A DNA stretch of 64,000 nt from Cereibacter sphaeroides (GCA_003243455.1 QFQS01000008.1:20343-84342); one strand, 5' to 3'; shown: positions 26,457 to 35,925, counted from the first letter of the stretch. A program made the numbers and translations. Notes: a model not told the origin generated them from the sequence alone.

Positions 26457-27479
26457 ATGAAGATAGACATCGCCACTGCCAATAAGCTGATAAGAGCTTA
26501 CAACGATGTTGAATGGGAAGCCTTTGTTCGAGAATGGCAGGTCGGCGTCAAGAAGCAGGTGGGCTACTCCGAGGTGAAGCGAATGGGCGGTGGCGGCGAC
26601 CTTGGCCGCGATGTGGTTGGACTATGCGGAGCCGACGGCTTCGAAGGGGTTTGGGACAATTACCAATGCAAACATTACGATAAGCCTCTATCCGCCGATC
26701 GCGCTGTTGAGGACGCGGGGAAAGTAATATTCCACGCGTATCGAGGCGCCTACTCAGCGCCGCGCAAATGTATTTTCGTTGCTCCACGTATGGTTAGCAC
26801 CGAGTTGCGCGAACTTCTCCTAAACCCGTCGAAGTTTAAAGCTGAGGTTCTGGCAACTTGGGATAAGCGGGTCGCAAAGAGGATTGAGGCAGGCGCGAAC
26901 CATGTGTTGGTCGAATCACTTTTGAAATACGTCGAGAGTTACGATTTCACAACTTTCGGATATGCAACATTAGACGAGGTTCTGGATGCTCATCGGCTGA
27001 CAGGCTATTGGGCAGAAAGATTTTTTGGATTTCTTCCGCCGCCACCTAATAGCGTCGTTCCTGATAATATTGTCGCTGAGGAAACGATTTATGTCTCGCG
27101 TCTGCTTGAGGTCTATCAGGAGATCGAAGGGAAACCGATTTCGTCAGCACAAAGTTTAGCCGTCAACCACCCAGTGCATAACTTACACCTGCACCAGCAG
27201 CGGGTCCGCTTCTTTGAAGCTGATTGCTTTGCACATCATTACCGCGACAGCACCGCACCCGGAACCGTCGAAGACTTTGAAGAGCAAATTCACGACGTGG
27301 TAGAGCCAGCATTGACCTTTCTGTCTGGCTCTGGCCATGTACGCCTTTCAAAGGCGCTCGAAACCGCGGGAAACTGCACCCCTGCGGGATTGCTGGCGCC
27401 GCAAGCAAAGGTTCGTGTGAAACAGGGCATGTGTCATCAACTCGCCAATAGGGGTCGACTTAAGTGGTGCCTATTGTGA
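26457..27479 (+). CDS. ABC-3C system effector with Mrr-like PD-(D/E)xK nuclease domain
   Basis: This 340-residue protein has an N-terminal restriction-endonuclease-like fold: GGGGDLGRDVVG around residues 43-54 supplies the acidic residue and YQCKHY around residue 68-73 the QxK motif. The rest matches the C-terminal domain typical of ABC three-component system effectors (AEETIYVSRLLEVYQEIEG). The gene is richer in A+T than the flanking transfer genes, a sign of separate origin. It is coupled to the next two genes by overlaps. In this family the nuclease is thought to be unleashed by the ABC ATPase on sensing invading DNA; that is prediction from the literature, not tested here. Confidence 0.8.
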   Translation: MKIDIATANKLIRAYNDVEWEAFVREWQVGVKKQVGYSEVKRMGGGGDLGRDVVGLCGADGFEGVWDNYQCKHYDKPLSADRAVEDAGKVIFHAYRGAYSAPRKCIFVAPRMVSTELRELLLNPSKFKAEVLATWDKRVAKRIEAGANHVLVESLLKYVESYDFTTFGYATLDEVLDAHRLTGYWAERFFGFLPPPPNSVVPDNIVAEETIYVSRLLEVYQEIEGKPISSAQSLAVNHPVHNLHLHQQRVRFFEADCFAHHYRDSTAPGTVEDFEEQIHDVVEPALTFLSGSGHVRLSKALETAGNCTPAGLLAPQAKVRVKQGMCHQLANRGRLKWCLL

Positions 27480-27973
27480 GTGATGGCCCAGTTTCACCAA
27501 CCCGCGTATTTAACACGCCTTTTGAAGCTGGTGTTCGTTCGGTCTTGGTTCTCACTTCAGCCTACCCGATGGAACTGGCACTGGATCAACTCACGGCACT
27601 AGATCATTTGTTAGTTCACACCGGGGACCTGGTCGATGGTCCGGATAGTTTGCATCCACCAGAACCCACTCGCGCGACTGAGATGCTTGTGCGAAGAGCT
27701 CTCGTTGATTCAGGGTTAAAGCTTATGGCCTGCAAGGGTCTTGTACAATTGCGCGCCACCTCAAATGGCTTTCGCTATCGCGCCGGGGACGATGCCGGTT
27801 CATTTGTTGACCTCCTTTCGTCCTCCTATGCCTCCGATCTAAAAGCGCGGGCGAATTGGTTATTTGTTCACTTAGTGACATTGCCAACTGACGAATTTGA
27901 GGAAGTTGTTGCCTCTCAGCTTGAACGCTGGGGTATCTATGATCAAACATACCTAAATTCGGTGAATAATTGA
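27476..27973 (+). CDS. ABC-3C system middle component
   Basis: This 165-residue protein resembles ABC-3C middle components: the hallmark N-terminal FNTPFEAGVRSVLVL and the block LDHLLVHTGDLVDGPDSLHP are clear. GTG 27476 overlaps the upstream stop as GTGA; GTG codons at 27464 and 27467 are alternatives. It ends in a TGATG overlap with the ATPase gene. It is thought to bridge the effector and the ATPase. Confidence 0.8.
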   Translation: MSDGPVSPTRVFNTPFEAGVRSVLVLTSAYPMELALDQLTALDHLLVHTGDLVDGPDSLHPPEPTRATEMLVRRALVDSGLKLMACKGLVQLRATSNGFRYRAGDDAGSFVDLLSSSYASDLKARANWLFVHLVTLPTDEFEEVVASQLERWGIYDQTYLNSVNN

Positions 27974-29811
27974 TGCAGCTTCGTTTCTTAAGAATTTCAG
28001 GCCCTAGCGTTGCACCAGCAGAGATCGAATTTGGTCCTGGGCTGAACGTAATTTATGGAGGATCCAACACTGGCAAATCGCACATCTTGCGTCTCGTCGA
28101 CTATGTACTTGGCGCCGGTCGAACACCGGAACCGATTACAGAACAAGCCAGATATGAATATGTTCATCTGGGGATTGTGCTCGCTAGCGGAAAAGAAAAG
28201 ACGCTAGTGCGAGCGTTGGCAGGAGGGAACATTAGGGTATTCGACGGCCTTCGCCGAGAATTACCAACTGCAAGGGATGGCCAAACACTCTCAGCTAAAC
28301 ATGGAGCAAACTCGATTTCCATGTATCTTCTAGCGGATATGGATTCCGCAGGAAAACGCCTTCGTACCGATGCCAAAGGAGAGACAAAAGAACTGAGTTT
28401 TCGCGACTTTAAAACCCACATCCTCGTGGAAGAAGCGAAGGTTCAGAGTGAAGAGTCGCCTATCCAGAGCGGGCAAGTGATGAATCGAACTCGGGAGTTA
28501 TCAACGTTTAAATATATGCTTACTGGCGTCGATGACTCGGCTCTAGACCTAGCAAAACCCGAGAAGGGGTTCGCAGATAAGCAAGCCGCTCAGTTGGAGT
28601 TACTTGATCGGCAGATAGAAGATGTCGAGCGAAATATTGAACAAAGTGCCGTTGATCCTGAAGATATCCAAGGGGTCGAAGCGGAGTTGAGTCTGCAGAT
28701 TACAAACCAGTTTCGTGTGCAAGAGTTAGCCGAAGTAACATATCAGCAGCTGTCGCACCATCGTACTCGCCTAAGAGTTCAAATCGACAAGGCGCAGGAG
28801 CGTGAGCAGGAAATCGACCTATTGCAGGCGCGTTTCGCTCTTTTACTGAAGCACTATGATGCGGACATCGCTCGGCTGATGGGCATCATTGATGCCGGGT
28901 ACGTGTATGATGCCGAACCTGATGCATATTGCCAAGTGTGCGGCGCTGCCCCGGAAAACCATGATCCAAAACGCGGTTGCGAAGGGGATATACCCAGAAT
29001 CATCGAGGCGGCCACTGCTGAATTGCAAGAAGTTATTCGCCGCCGTGCCGCCTTGGTTGCAACGGCAAAAGATTTGCGAGCGGAAAAGGGCCAAGTTACG
29101 GAAGGTCTGCCTAAACTTCAGGAAGAGCTACGTGACCTCTCAGCCGACATTCAACGTGAAATACCAGCCGTAGAGACAGTGAGGTCGGCAACCGAAGCAC
29201 TTGTCACACGCAGAATTGCTATTCAGAGCGAACTGGAGCTTGTCCGTCGGCGGGCAGCGCTCGCTAAGCAACGCGAGGAGATAGGGGTCAATCCTGGTTA
29301 CGACGCGACAACACTAATCGCTGACAACCAACTCGATGGAGCCACCCTCGATTCCTTCTGTCAGGTGATTGAATCCGAGCTGCAAGGTTGGGAATTTCCC
29401 GACGCGAAGCGAGTATTCTTCGAAAACAATCGCCGTGACATCTCAGTAGCAGGCAAGTCAAGAGCTGCGAACGGCAAAGGCGTGCGGGCACTTTTGCATT
29501 CTGCATTTACCATTTCACTTATGAAGTTCTGCAATACCAAGATGCGTCCGCATCCTGGGTTCGTTATTATCGACTCTTTGTTTATTACTTATCGTGATCC
29601 CTCGAACGCCGAGGAAGCAAGCATTGCACAAACGCCTTTGCGGGACAAAGCTTTTCGAAGGTTCAAGGCGATTGATCCTTCCCTACAGCTGATTATTCTA
29701 GAAAACGTGGATGTGCCAAAATGGCTCGATGGCGATCCGCAGTGTACACACTTCACCGGCCGGCAGGGGGTTGGTCGGGCGGGCTTGTTTCCGGAGAATG
29801 CTCGTCCCTAG
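27973..29811 (+). CDS. ABC-3C system SMC/Rad50-like ATPase (DUF3732-type)
   Basis: This 612-residue ABC ATPase has Walker A YGGSNTGKSHI (about residue 36), a long coiled-coil region (about 200-430) interrupted by a zinc-hook-like element (CQVCGAAPENHDPKRGC), and a C-terminal Walker B region (FVIIDSLFITY). This pattern is that of DUF3732/ABC-3C ATPases. It closes a three-gene operon with overlapping ends. The coding style (TTA, ATA, AGG codons) differs from the virB genes and suggests recent acquisition of the whole cassette. Confidence 0.82.
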   Translation: MQLRFLRISGPSVAPAEIEFGPGLNVIYGGSNTGKSHILRLVDYVLGAGRTPEPITEQARYEYVHLGIVLASGKEKTLVRALAGGNIRVFDGLRRELPTARDGQTLSAKHGANSISMYLLADMDSAGKRLRTDAKGETKELSFRDFKTHILVEEAKVQSEESPIQSGQVMNRTRELSTFKYMLTGVDDSALDLAKPEKGFADKQAAQLELLDRQIEDVERNIEQSAVDPEDIQGVEAELSLQITNQFRVQELAEVTYQQLSHHRTRLRVQIDKAQEREQEIDLLQARFALLLKHYDADIARLMGIIDAGYVYDAEPDAYCQVCGAAPENHDPKRGCEGDIPRIIEAATAELQEVIRRRAALVATAKDLRAEKGQVTEGLPKLQEELRDLSADIQREIPAVETVRSATEALVTRRIAIQSELELVRRRAALAKQREEIGVNPGYDATTLIADNQLDGATLDSFCQVIESELQGWEFPDAKRVFFENNRRDISVAGKSRAANGKGVRALLHSAFTISLMKFCNTKMRPHPGFVIIDSLFITYRDPSNAEEASIAQTPLRDKAFRRFKAIDPSLQLIILENVDVPKWLDGDPQCTHFTGRQGVGRAGLFPENARP

Positions 29812-30223
29812 CGATCCATTTCACTGACCAAGTTATGGCGCTTCGACGTAAATGCGGCTAATTCAAGATAGTGCTTTCGCTCATACGCACCTCCGAAAGT
29901 CGGCTTTCCGCCCTTTGCGTTTGCAGGCGTCCGGAAAGAGGCTCACGGCCCTAGTTGGACGGCCAATGAGCCGCACGGTGTAAGGCCCAATTGACTGAAG
30001 CGGCTGTTCGCGCTCGGGTGTAGCATCGAGGGGGTCGACGCCACCGCTGCATGCACCTTCAGGATGCCAACGATGACCTCTTCGCTGAACCTTGATCGTC
30101 TCATGTCCGTCTCTTTGTTCGAGGATAGACTTACGTCGAAGCGCGTTGGTTTCACGGGAGTAGGTCAAGCACGATGGATCAAGGTTGGAGGGGAAGTGGT
30201 GCGGCGATGCCTCGGAGTTGCAG
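29812..30223. other. 412-base region between two defence systems containing an IS remnant
   Basis: No intact gene. On the minus strand, 30042-30104 encodes the start of an IS3-family OrfA; the rest of the element is missing. The surrounding sequence shows no recognisable ORF, promoter or inverted repeat that I can assign. Confidence 0.5.
30042..30104 (-). pseudogene. IS3-family OrfA N-terminal remnant
   Basis: The minus strand encodes MRRSRFSEEVIVGILKVHAA, the typical opening of IS3-family OrfA transposase proteins (consensus like MRRSRFSEEQI-x-GIL-x-EHEAG). The similarity stops after about 20 residues and no OrfB follows, so only a scar of an insertion sequence remains, next to the CBASS operon. 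Confidence 0.65.
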
Positions 30224-31375
30224 TCATTCAACGCGCAGCCGTCGAACAAAGCCGCGATCCTGAACTTGATCGAAGATCTCCATCGGACGATGGGTTTTTG
30301 GCTGCCAGCAACGCCCAAACTCGATGCAGCATGCGGCAGGCGCCGCCGGGAAGACGAACACTTGCGCATCCTCACCATGCACCTCTTTCACCCGGTTGAA
30401 GGCTGAGCGCACGACCTCACGAAATTGACTCATATCTTCACGCGTCCGCAGCGCGTCATGTCGCGGGCTTGAGCAGGTGATTTCCCAGATGGAAATGGGA
30501 ATATCCGGCATGGCGGACATCACCCGATCATCGGAAATTCGGTCAGTTATGGACAGTTTTAGTGCCACCATCTTCCCTTCCGGCGTCCCCTCGATAAGTC
30601 GGGGACCCATCTCAGACGTTCCCTCTCGCCAGATCCAGGTCGGTTCTGGTTCCCGGTGTCGGGTGAAGATCTCGACATCATGGATGTCTGGAAGCAACTG
30701 GCCAAGCTTCATCAAGAGCGGCATTGGGGCGAAGCCGAATACCGAGATGTGGCGATACTGCCCGCTATTAATACGGCCCCTTATCCTCTCCTGAAAGAAC
30801 CGCACCAAGTCGTCTGGCTCAACAGCCCAGAAAAGGTCACCGTCATCTTGCTGGCCGGTAATGCCAAGCTTCAGGTCAATCGGGTCAAAACTTGCTGGCG
30901 TCCGACCAATTGCCTGCATCGCCGCTATACACATGTCGACTGGGATCGACGTCTCATTAGCAGCGACCTGGTTTGTAAATCGTAGAATGTGCGATTGACT
31001 GGCGGGGCGCAGGCCTACAGATCGCGAGATCCAGCCCTCGTGTGCGGCCTTCATCCTGCGCAACACCGGCTCCGGATGCTTATCGCGCTCGTCGCGATCA
31101 ATCACACGGTGGCAACCATCGCAGAGCAACATGACATTATCCGGATCCTTAGCCAGGGCCTTGGACTGGTCAGCGTTGCCTCTGGGCCCATCCTGGCTGG
31201 AGCCGATGATGTGCGCGATGTAGCCCTTATTCGCGGTGCGGCTACCGGACACAAGGTGTCCAATCAGGCTGTCATTGCAAATCTGGCATCTACCGGCCGC
31301 ACGAGCCCATACAATTTTCTCCGCCCGCAGACCCACTGTCCCGTGACGACCTTTCTTGGAGTCGGACTCAATCAT
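30224..31375 (-). CDS. cap5: CBASS effector Cap5: HNH nuclease with SAVED domain
   Basis: This 383-residue effector has an N-terminal HNH endonuclease (CQIC ... AHIIG ... NVMLLCDGCHRVID, residues about 30-95) and a C-terminal SAVED domain (IAAMQAIGRTP, HISVFGFAPMPLLMKLGQLL) that binds the cyclic nucleotide made by the partner CD-NTase. Ligand binding would assemble the protein and trigger indiscriminate DNA degradation, killing the infected cell. ATG 31375 has GGAG upstream. It is the last gene of a three-gene minus-strand operon. Length fits Cap5 (about 370-400). Confidence 0.9.
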   Translation of the reverse strand: MIESDSKKGRHGTVGLRAEKIVWARAAGRCQICNDSLIGHLVSGSRTANKGYIAHIIGSSQDGPRGNADQSKALAKDPDNVMLLCDGCHRVIDRDERDKHPEPVLRRMKAAHEGWISRSVGLRPASQSHILRFTNQVAANETSIPVDMCIAAMQAIGRTPASFDPIDLKLGITGQQDDGDLFWAVEPDDLVRFFQERIRGRINSGQYRHISVFGFAPMPLLMKLGQLLPDIHDVEIFTRHREPEPTWIWREGTSEMGPRLIEGTPEGKMVALKLSITDRISDDRVMSAMPDIPISIWEITCSSPRHDALRTREDMSQFREVVRSAFNRVKEVHGEDAQVFVFPAAPAACCIEFGRCWQPKTHRPMEIFDQVQDRGFVRRLRVE

Positions 31376-31387
31376 TAACAACTCCGA

Positions 31388-31897
31388 CTAGATGCTCTGC
31401 GCTGAGGTCGGCGCCCCGTCCGAGGGACCGGTCGGATAGAGTTCGCCAATACATTTCGGTCCGGGGGCGTTTGAACCTCGCCATATGCCATCCAAGTGCC
31501 AGCACTCATAGTAATGGAGCCACTCTGATGCCCACGGCACGGTTGTGTCCGCAATCAACATCGTCGAATTCCATTCCCTGGCGTCCGGGTCGTAGAGGCA
31601 AAGCGCTGAGTCGGTTGGGTTTCGACGGTTGAAATTCAGGTGCGGGATATCCTCATAGCGGCCTCCAGATCGTGGTCGCAGCTTGGGATCGAGAATGAAA
31701 ACATGGGGCATGACGACCGCTTCACGGAACCGCCACTGAACTGAAACCAAGTAGGACTTCTGAAAGCCCCTCAGCCTCCCTTCCCAAATCATTGTGGTGC
31801 TGTCGATGGAAAGATCAAACGCGAAGTCCGGCCAACGCAAAGACATCCGAGTCAGCTGGGCATGTGGAGACCGCGGTTTGACCCGCTTCTGGGTCAC
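31388..31897 (-). CDS. CBASS E2-like conjugating protein (short type II)
   Basis: This 169-residue protein resembles the E2 ubiquitin-conjugating-like domain of type II CBASS: the probable catalytic cysteine is in SALCLYDPDAREW, followed by the conserved WASEWLHYYECWHLDGIWRG. No E1 (ThiF) or JAB protease gene is present, so this is a short type II operon in which the E2 alone is thought to attach the CD-NTase C-terminus to targets. It overlaps the CD-NTase gene by 4 bases. Confidence 0.85.
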   Translation of the reverse strand: MTQKRVKPRSPHAQLTRMSLRWPDFAFDLSIDSTTMIWEGRLRGFQKSYLVSVQWRFREAVVMPHVFILDPKLRPRSGGRYEDIPHLNFNRRNPTDSALCLYDPDAREWNSTMLIADTTVPWASEWLHYYECWHLDGIWRGSNAPGPKCIGELYPTGPSDGAPTSAQSI

Positions 31898-33150
31898 TTG
31901 AGAAATCCAAAATGAAAACTGTGAGCTGGTGCTCTCGATACCTGAGGTGCCGCTACCGGGCTACCTGCAGCGGGTACTGCCGCGGCAACGAGAGCCGGGG
32001 TTGCGAGGAAGCCCTTGCCCCGCTCATACGCTGCTGGCGCGGCCTTGTCGGACAGCCCATCCAGGTATTTCCGCACAGCTTGTTGGGTCACACGTTCCCC
32101 AAAGAGCTGATCAAAAATTTCTTGGATCTCTGACAGCTCAGACTCTCGGGCGTGCGCAAGTTCAGCGAGCAGGTGCTGTAGGTCACCGCGGAAGACCAGC
32201 ATGTCAGTCGCATCCTTCGGCCACCGATCATTGAAGTTCTCGTCCCGGAACACAGGGTTACGCTCTTCCGGCCGCTGGCCGCTAGCCAATGCAGCAGCCA
32301 TGCGCCGATCAAGTTCTGAAGCCAGTGCCTCGAGTTGCGCGCAAAGCCCGAAGATATTCAGGGGCACTTCCGCAGCGACCTTGGACAAGTATATCGACAC
32401 CGGGCGCTTTCGGTCACGCGGCGCGTAGCGCAGATTGAGATAGCGCTTCATGAGCTTCAGTGCGATGACTTGGGGGGCATCACGGAGCGGGTCGATGGGC
32501 TCAGGCAGCTTGTCGGTCTCGGCGTCAGCAAAAACGGCGTTGAGCGCGATACGATCAGGAATGCTTATCTGGCTGCGCATTGCGCGCACCTGATCCTGAA
32601 ACTGGTGGCTCGGCAGCGTAACAGTCTGCCGGAACCACTGCACAAAACCATATGGGTTCACTCTGAAAAGCGCGTCTGCGCCCTTGTCAGGACTATGGTA
32701 GATGTTTCCTGCCCGTTCTTGCCTTGGCGCTGCGAATGGGTCCATCGGTGTCACATCGAGATGCATGAAGGCAAACTGCAGCTGCACGCATCTGGTGCAA
32801 CGAACGATCTTACGGACATCCGGGAAGCCTGCGAAGGCGTCGAATAGTCCATCCAGAACCCGCTTTGCCTGCCAGCTGGGCGGCGTGCGAAACTCTAGTA
32901 TCGCGTCCAGGTCAAAGCGGTCATCCGAACTTCCGTCAACGATGGTTGCCCCTATAGCGCGTGAGCCCTGCGCATAGACCAAGGCCTCACTCATGTAATT
33001 TGCTAAAGCCCCACCCGGACGTTGGAGGTGCTCAGCAACTAGGTTGTAGCGCTTTGAAGCAACATGAAGGTCACGATCACTCAACTCCATCTCGATGGCC
33101 GTTGCGATCAAAAGGAAATCAAGGTTTGGAGCGGTGGCGTCGAAAGGCAA
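31894..33150 (-). CDS. CBASS CD-NTase (cGAS/DncV-like nucleotidyltransferase)
   Basis: This 418-residue enzyme should make a cyclic di- or trinucleotide second messenger on phage infection. The nucleotidyltransferase motif is clear: AQGSRAIGATI, then DDRFDLDAI with two metal-binding aspartates, and a third aspartate in FMHLDVTPMD. The C-terminus runs into an alanine/proline-rich tail ending SFHFGFLK, a flexible tail as expected for an E2-modified CD-NTase. I set the start at TTG 33150 because AGGAGG lies 5 bases upstream; an upstream TTG at 33171 has no such site. The clade cannot be assigned by eye. Confidence 0.88.
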   Translation of the reverse strand: MPFDATAPNLDFLLIATAIEMELSDRDLHVASKRYNLVAEHLQRPGGALANYMSEALVYAQGSRAIGATIVDGSSDDRFDLDAILEFRTPPSWQAKRVLDGLFDAFAGFPDVRKIVRCTRCVQLQFAFMHLDVTPMDPFAAPRQERAGNIYHSPDKGADALFRVNPYGFVQWFRQTVTLPSHQFQDQVRAMRSQISIPDRIALNAVFADAETDKLPEPIDPLRDAPQVIALKLMKRYLNLRYAPRDRKRPVSIYLSKVAAEVPLNIFGLCAQLEALASELDRRMAAALASGQRPEERNPVFRDENFNDRWPKDATDMLVFRGDLQHLLAELAHARESELSEIQEIFDQLFGERVTQQAVRKYLDGLSDKAAPAAYERGKGFLATPALVAAAVPAAGSPVAAPQVSRAPAHSFHFGFLK

Positions 33151-33607
33151 GTCAACCTCCTGATCGAACAACGGGCCGTCAGCAGTTAAGGGATGCGAGT
33201 GCTAACGCTACACCAGAATCAGCCATCAGGCAACTGAATGCCTCTGGTCACCACCTTCTATGGATGGATGTAGATGCCATCTTACAAGTTGTTGTGCTTT
33301 TACCTCGAGCCGGTAGACCAAACTTTCAACAGCCGCAGAGCCATTGTGACGCTATGTGAGCTGCATTCGGAGCGTAACCAATACAAAGCCCGCAGCGTGC
33401 GTGGGACCTTAGAATCGACGTGCCAGCGATCTCAAAGCACAACCAACTCTTTCTTCGTTGCCATCGTGTGCAGCTCGGACATCCCGGCGGCGCCACAAGT
33501 TCGAAGAATATTCACTCCGTCGCGACCAAGAAACGGACTAAGTGGATTTGCTCACCATTGATGCTCTTTCGTGGTAAGTCTCAATCCACATTGGAGATAG
33601 TTGCACG
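33151..33607. other. 457-base divergent intergenic region between CBASS and Septu-like operons
   Basis: It must hold the promoters of both operons, but I see no convincing -35/-10 pair, inverted repeat or regulator gene. Short open frames here have no family-like sequence. Confidence 0.4.
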
Positions 33608-34936
33608 ATGTATGTCAGAAGCTTGAACGTGTCGAACTTACGGGCAGTCGCCAAGGCACGTTTCGATTTGGTGTATCCGGGTCGATTAGCAGATGGCCCT
33701 TTCCGGAAGGGCTTTCCAAGCTGGCCACCGAAACTGGCGAACGTCAACGTTCTGCTTGGCATAAATGGTGCCGGCAAAAGCACGATGCTCGACGCGATCG
33801 CGCTTGCTGCGATGTCCCCAGTCGTAGCGGAATCGTCAGGGTTTCGTCCCTATGCGCTGATACGGCGCGTGGCGTCCGGCGATCCTTTAAGGTCAGCTTC
33901 GATCGACACGGAGGTTGTCGTACATGCTCAAGACGTAGAGCGTAGTCCAAAAAAGAATGTCGATGTACTTCGGGGGATTGGGGCAACTCTGGAGAGACGG
34001 GGCGACCTTGAAGTGTTGAGAGCAGTTCAGGACGCGGACCCGTTGTGGGAAGGCATGTACAAAGATCAGTCCCCTGCTTTTCTCATGGTGGGATACGGCG
34101 CTACCCGGAGGGTCGAAACCAACGCGCAGGTCGATGAAGCGCTACGGTCGCGCACACGAGTGTTAAGATACGAGCGCATAGCTTCTCTCTTCGAGGATCA
34201 CTACACTTTGCGCCCGCTCTCGAATTGGTTGCCGGAATGGCAGTTCAAGAATCCTGGGCGTTACAAGCAGGTCATCACGCTCATCAACAAGCTGTCATTG
34301 AAGCATATCAGGTTCACTGGCCGGATCGAAAGTGGCGAGTACCTATTCGAGGTCGGGCGGAACCTCGTTCCATTCAGTGCGATGTCGGACGGCTTCAAGG
34401 CCTTCATCGGGTGGATTGGCGATCTCCTCTACCACGTCTGCATGGGCTGCCCGAGTGGAAAGCGGTTGGTGGACAATAAGGGTGTCGTGTTGGTCGACGA
34501 GATCGACTTGCACATCCACCCTGAATGGCAGCTGACGATGATCCCCGTTCTTGCTCAAGCACTGCCCAATCTGCAGTTTATTTTCACTTCGCATAGCCCT
34601 TTGGTAGTCGGCTCACTTGAGCGCGCTAACATCATCCACGTTGAAACGGGCACCAATGGCACGACAAAGATGGTCCGTCCCGACGAAGAAATCTATGGGA
34701 AGACTGCTGACCAGATTCTTAGATCGGACATGTTCGGTCTGAACTCCACACGGGCACCTGCGTTCCGAGCCGAGTTGGACAAGCTTGCAGAGGCGGCCAC
34801 GCGTGGAGACAGAGACGCGGCGCTCGACTTCATGCGTCAGGCGGCCCGTGGTAGCGGGGCCACCGATGCCGCGAGATCGCTTGAGCGGCGTGAGATGCCG
34901 AGCTGGTTGAGGCGTCCATCGGAAACGGAGGAGTGA
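33608..34936 (+). CDS. ptuA: Septu-like ATPase (PtuA type)
   Basis: This 442-residue AAA15/RecF-type ABC ATPase has Walker A LLGINGAGKSTML (about residue 48), the signature region MSDGFKAFIGWIGDLL, Walker B VVLVDEIDLHIHPEWQ and the H-loop FTSHSPLVV. It lacks a long coiled coil. It is followed one base later by an HNH protein gene, the arrangement of Septu PtuA/PtuB. In Septu the ATPase is thought to hold the nuclease in check and release it on infection. It could also be another OLD/AAA15-HNH pair, but the pairing and lengths fit Septu. Confidence 0.8.
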   Translation: MYVRSLNVSNLRAVAKARFDLVYPGRLADGPFRKGFPSWPPKLANVNVLLGINGAGKSTMLDAIALAAMSPVVAESSGFRPYALIRRVASGDPLRSASIDTEVVVHAQDVERSPKKNVDVLRGIGATLERRGDLEVLRAVQDADPLWEGMYKDQSPAFLMVGYGATRRVETNAQVDEALRSRTRVLRYERIASLFEDHYTLRPLSNWLPEWQFKNPGRYKQVITLINKLSLKHIRFTGRIESGEYLFEVGRNLVPFSAMSDGFKAFIGWIGDLLYHVCMGCPSGKRLVDNKGVVLVDEIDLHIHPEWQLTMIPVLAQALPNLQFIFTSHSPLVVGSLERANIIHVETGTNGTTKMVRPDEEIYGKTADQILRSDMFGLNSTRAPAFRAELDKLAEAATRGDRDAALDFMRQAARGSGATDAARSLERREMPSWLRRPSETEE

Positions 34937-34937
34937 G

Positions 34938-35837
34938 ATGATCCGATACGCTGCCGCCACCCTCGCCAATGTCTGTTCATTGGTCGATATGGAAAATCCC
35001 GCCTGGCGAGCCAAAGCACTGACGCGAACTGCGGCAATAATTGCAGCCGGATCGTTCACTGAGGGTGCGCCGTCTTGGAGCGATGTCAAAGCCGTTTTTA
35101 TGCGTCTGCAGTCTAACAAGTGCGCCTTCTGTGAATTCCCATTAGGGGGAGAATTCGCAGGCAAGGCCACCCAGGACGTCGAACACTTCAGGCCGAAGAA
35201 CTCGGTCAAGGCATGGCCGAAGAAATCGACGAATGCTGCCTACCCCTTCGCGACTGGCGGCACGGGGGGCGGCTACTACTGGCTCGCATACGATCTCAGC
35301 AACTATGCGGCCGCATGCAAGGCCTGCAACACGGCCCGCAAATCCAACTACTTTCCAATAGCCGGGACGAGAGGACCGGTAGTTGCCAAGCCGGCAGACC
35401 TTAACGCAGTCGAAAGGCCCTATCTCGTGTTCCCCCTAGGCGACTTGGACGTCGATCCGGAAGAATTGATCACTTTCGAGGGACTAGTTGCCCTGCCCGT
35501 TCACACCGAAGACGGCCTTGCACACCGAAGAGGCAGGATCACAATTGATTTCTTTGCCCTCAACCAGCGCGAGGAACTCTGGGAGGACCGATTTCGCGTG
35601 GTCCATGCGCTTTTTAATGCGGTAGAACTTACGAAGACCAGTCCCAATCCAGATCACGTCGAGTTCGCTAGGCGAAGGATTGAGGACATGACCTCTTCGG
35701 CAGGTGCTCAAGCTTCTTGTGCAAGGTCTTTCCTGCGATTGCTCGAGGCAGATCCCATCACCGCATGGAACTATTATGTGGCGGCGGATGAGTTCATAAC
35801 GGATAGTCGGAAAAAAAGAGCGCCGAAGTTGGCGTGA
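34938..35837 (+). CDS. ptuB: Septu-like HNH endonuclease (PtuB type)
   Basis: This 299-residue HNH nuclease contains KCAFCEFPLGGE, DVEHFRPKNSV (the catalytic His region) and ACKACNTARKSN, a zinc-bound HNH layout like PtuB. GGAGGAG precedes the ATG at 34938, one base after the ATPase stop. It is the presumed DNA-cutting partner of the ATPase. Confidence 0.8.
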   Translation: MIRYAAATLANVCSLVDMENPAWRAKALTRTAAIIAAGSFTEGAPSWSDVKAVFMRLQSNKCAFCEFPLGGEFAGKATQDVEHFRPKNSVKAWPKKSTNAAYPFATGGTGGGYYWLAYDLSNYAAACKACNTARKSNYFPIAGTRGPVVAKPADLNAVERPYLVFPLGDLDVDPEELITFEGLVALPVHTEDGLAHRRGRITIDFFALNQREELWEDRFRVVHALFNAVELTKTSPNPDHVEFARRRIEDMTSSAGAQASCARSFLRLLEADPITAWNYYVAADEFITDSRKKRAPKLA

Positions 35838-35925
35838 TGAGGAAGTGCAGGCACGGGAGGTCTATGGCCGATTGGCCCACGTATTTCGCTACCTGTGAAC
35901 TTAGCTGAGGTAAGGAAGCTTCGAT

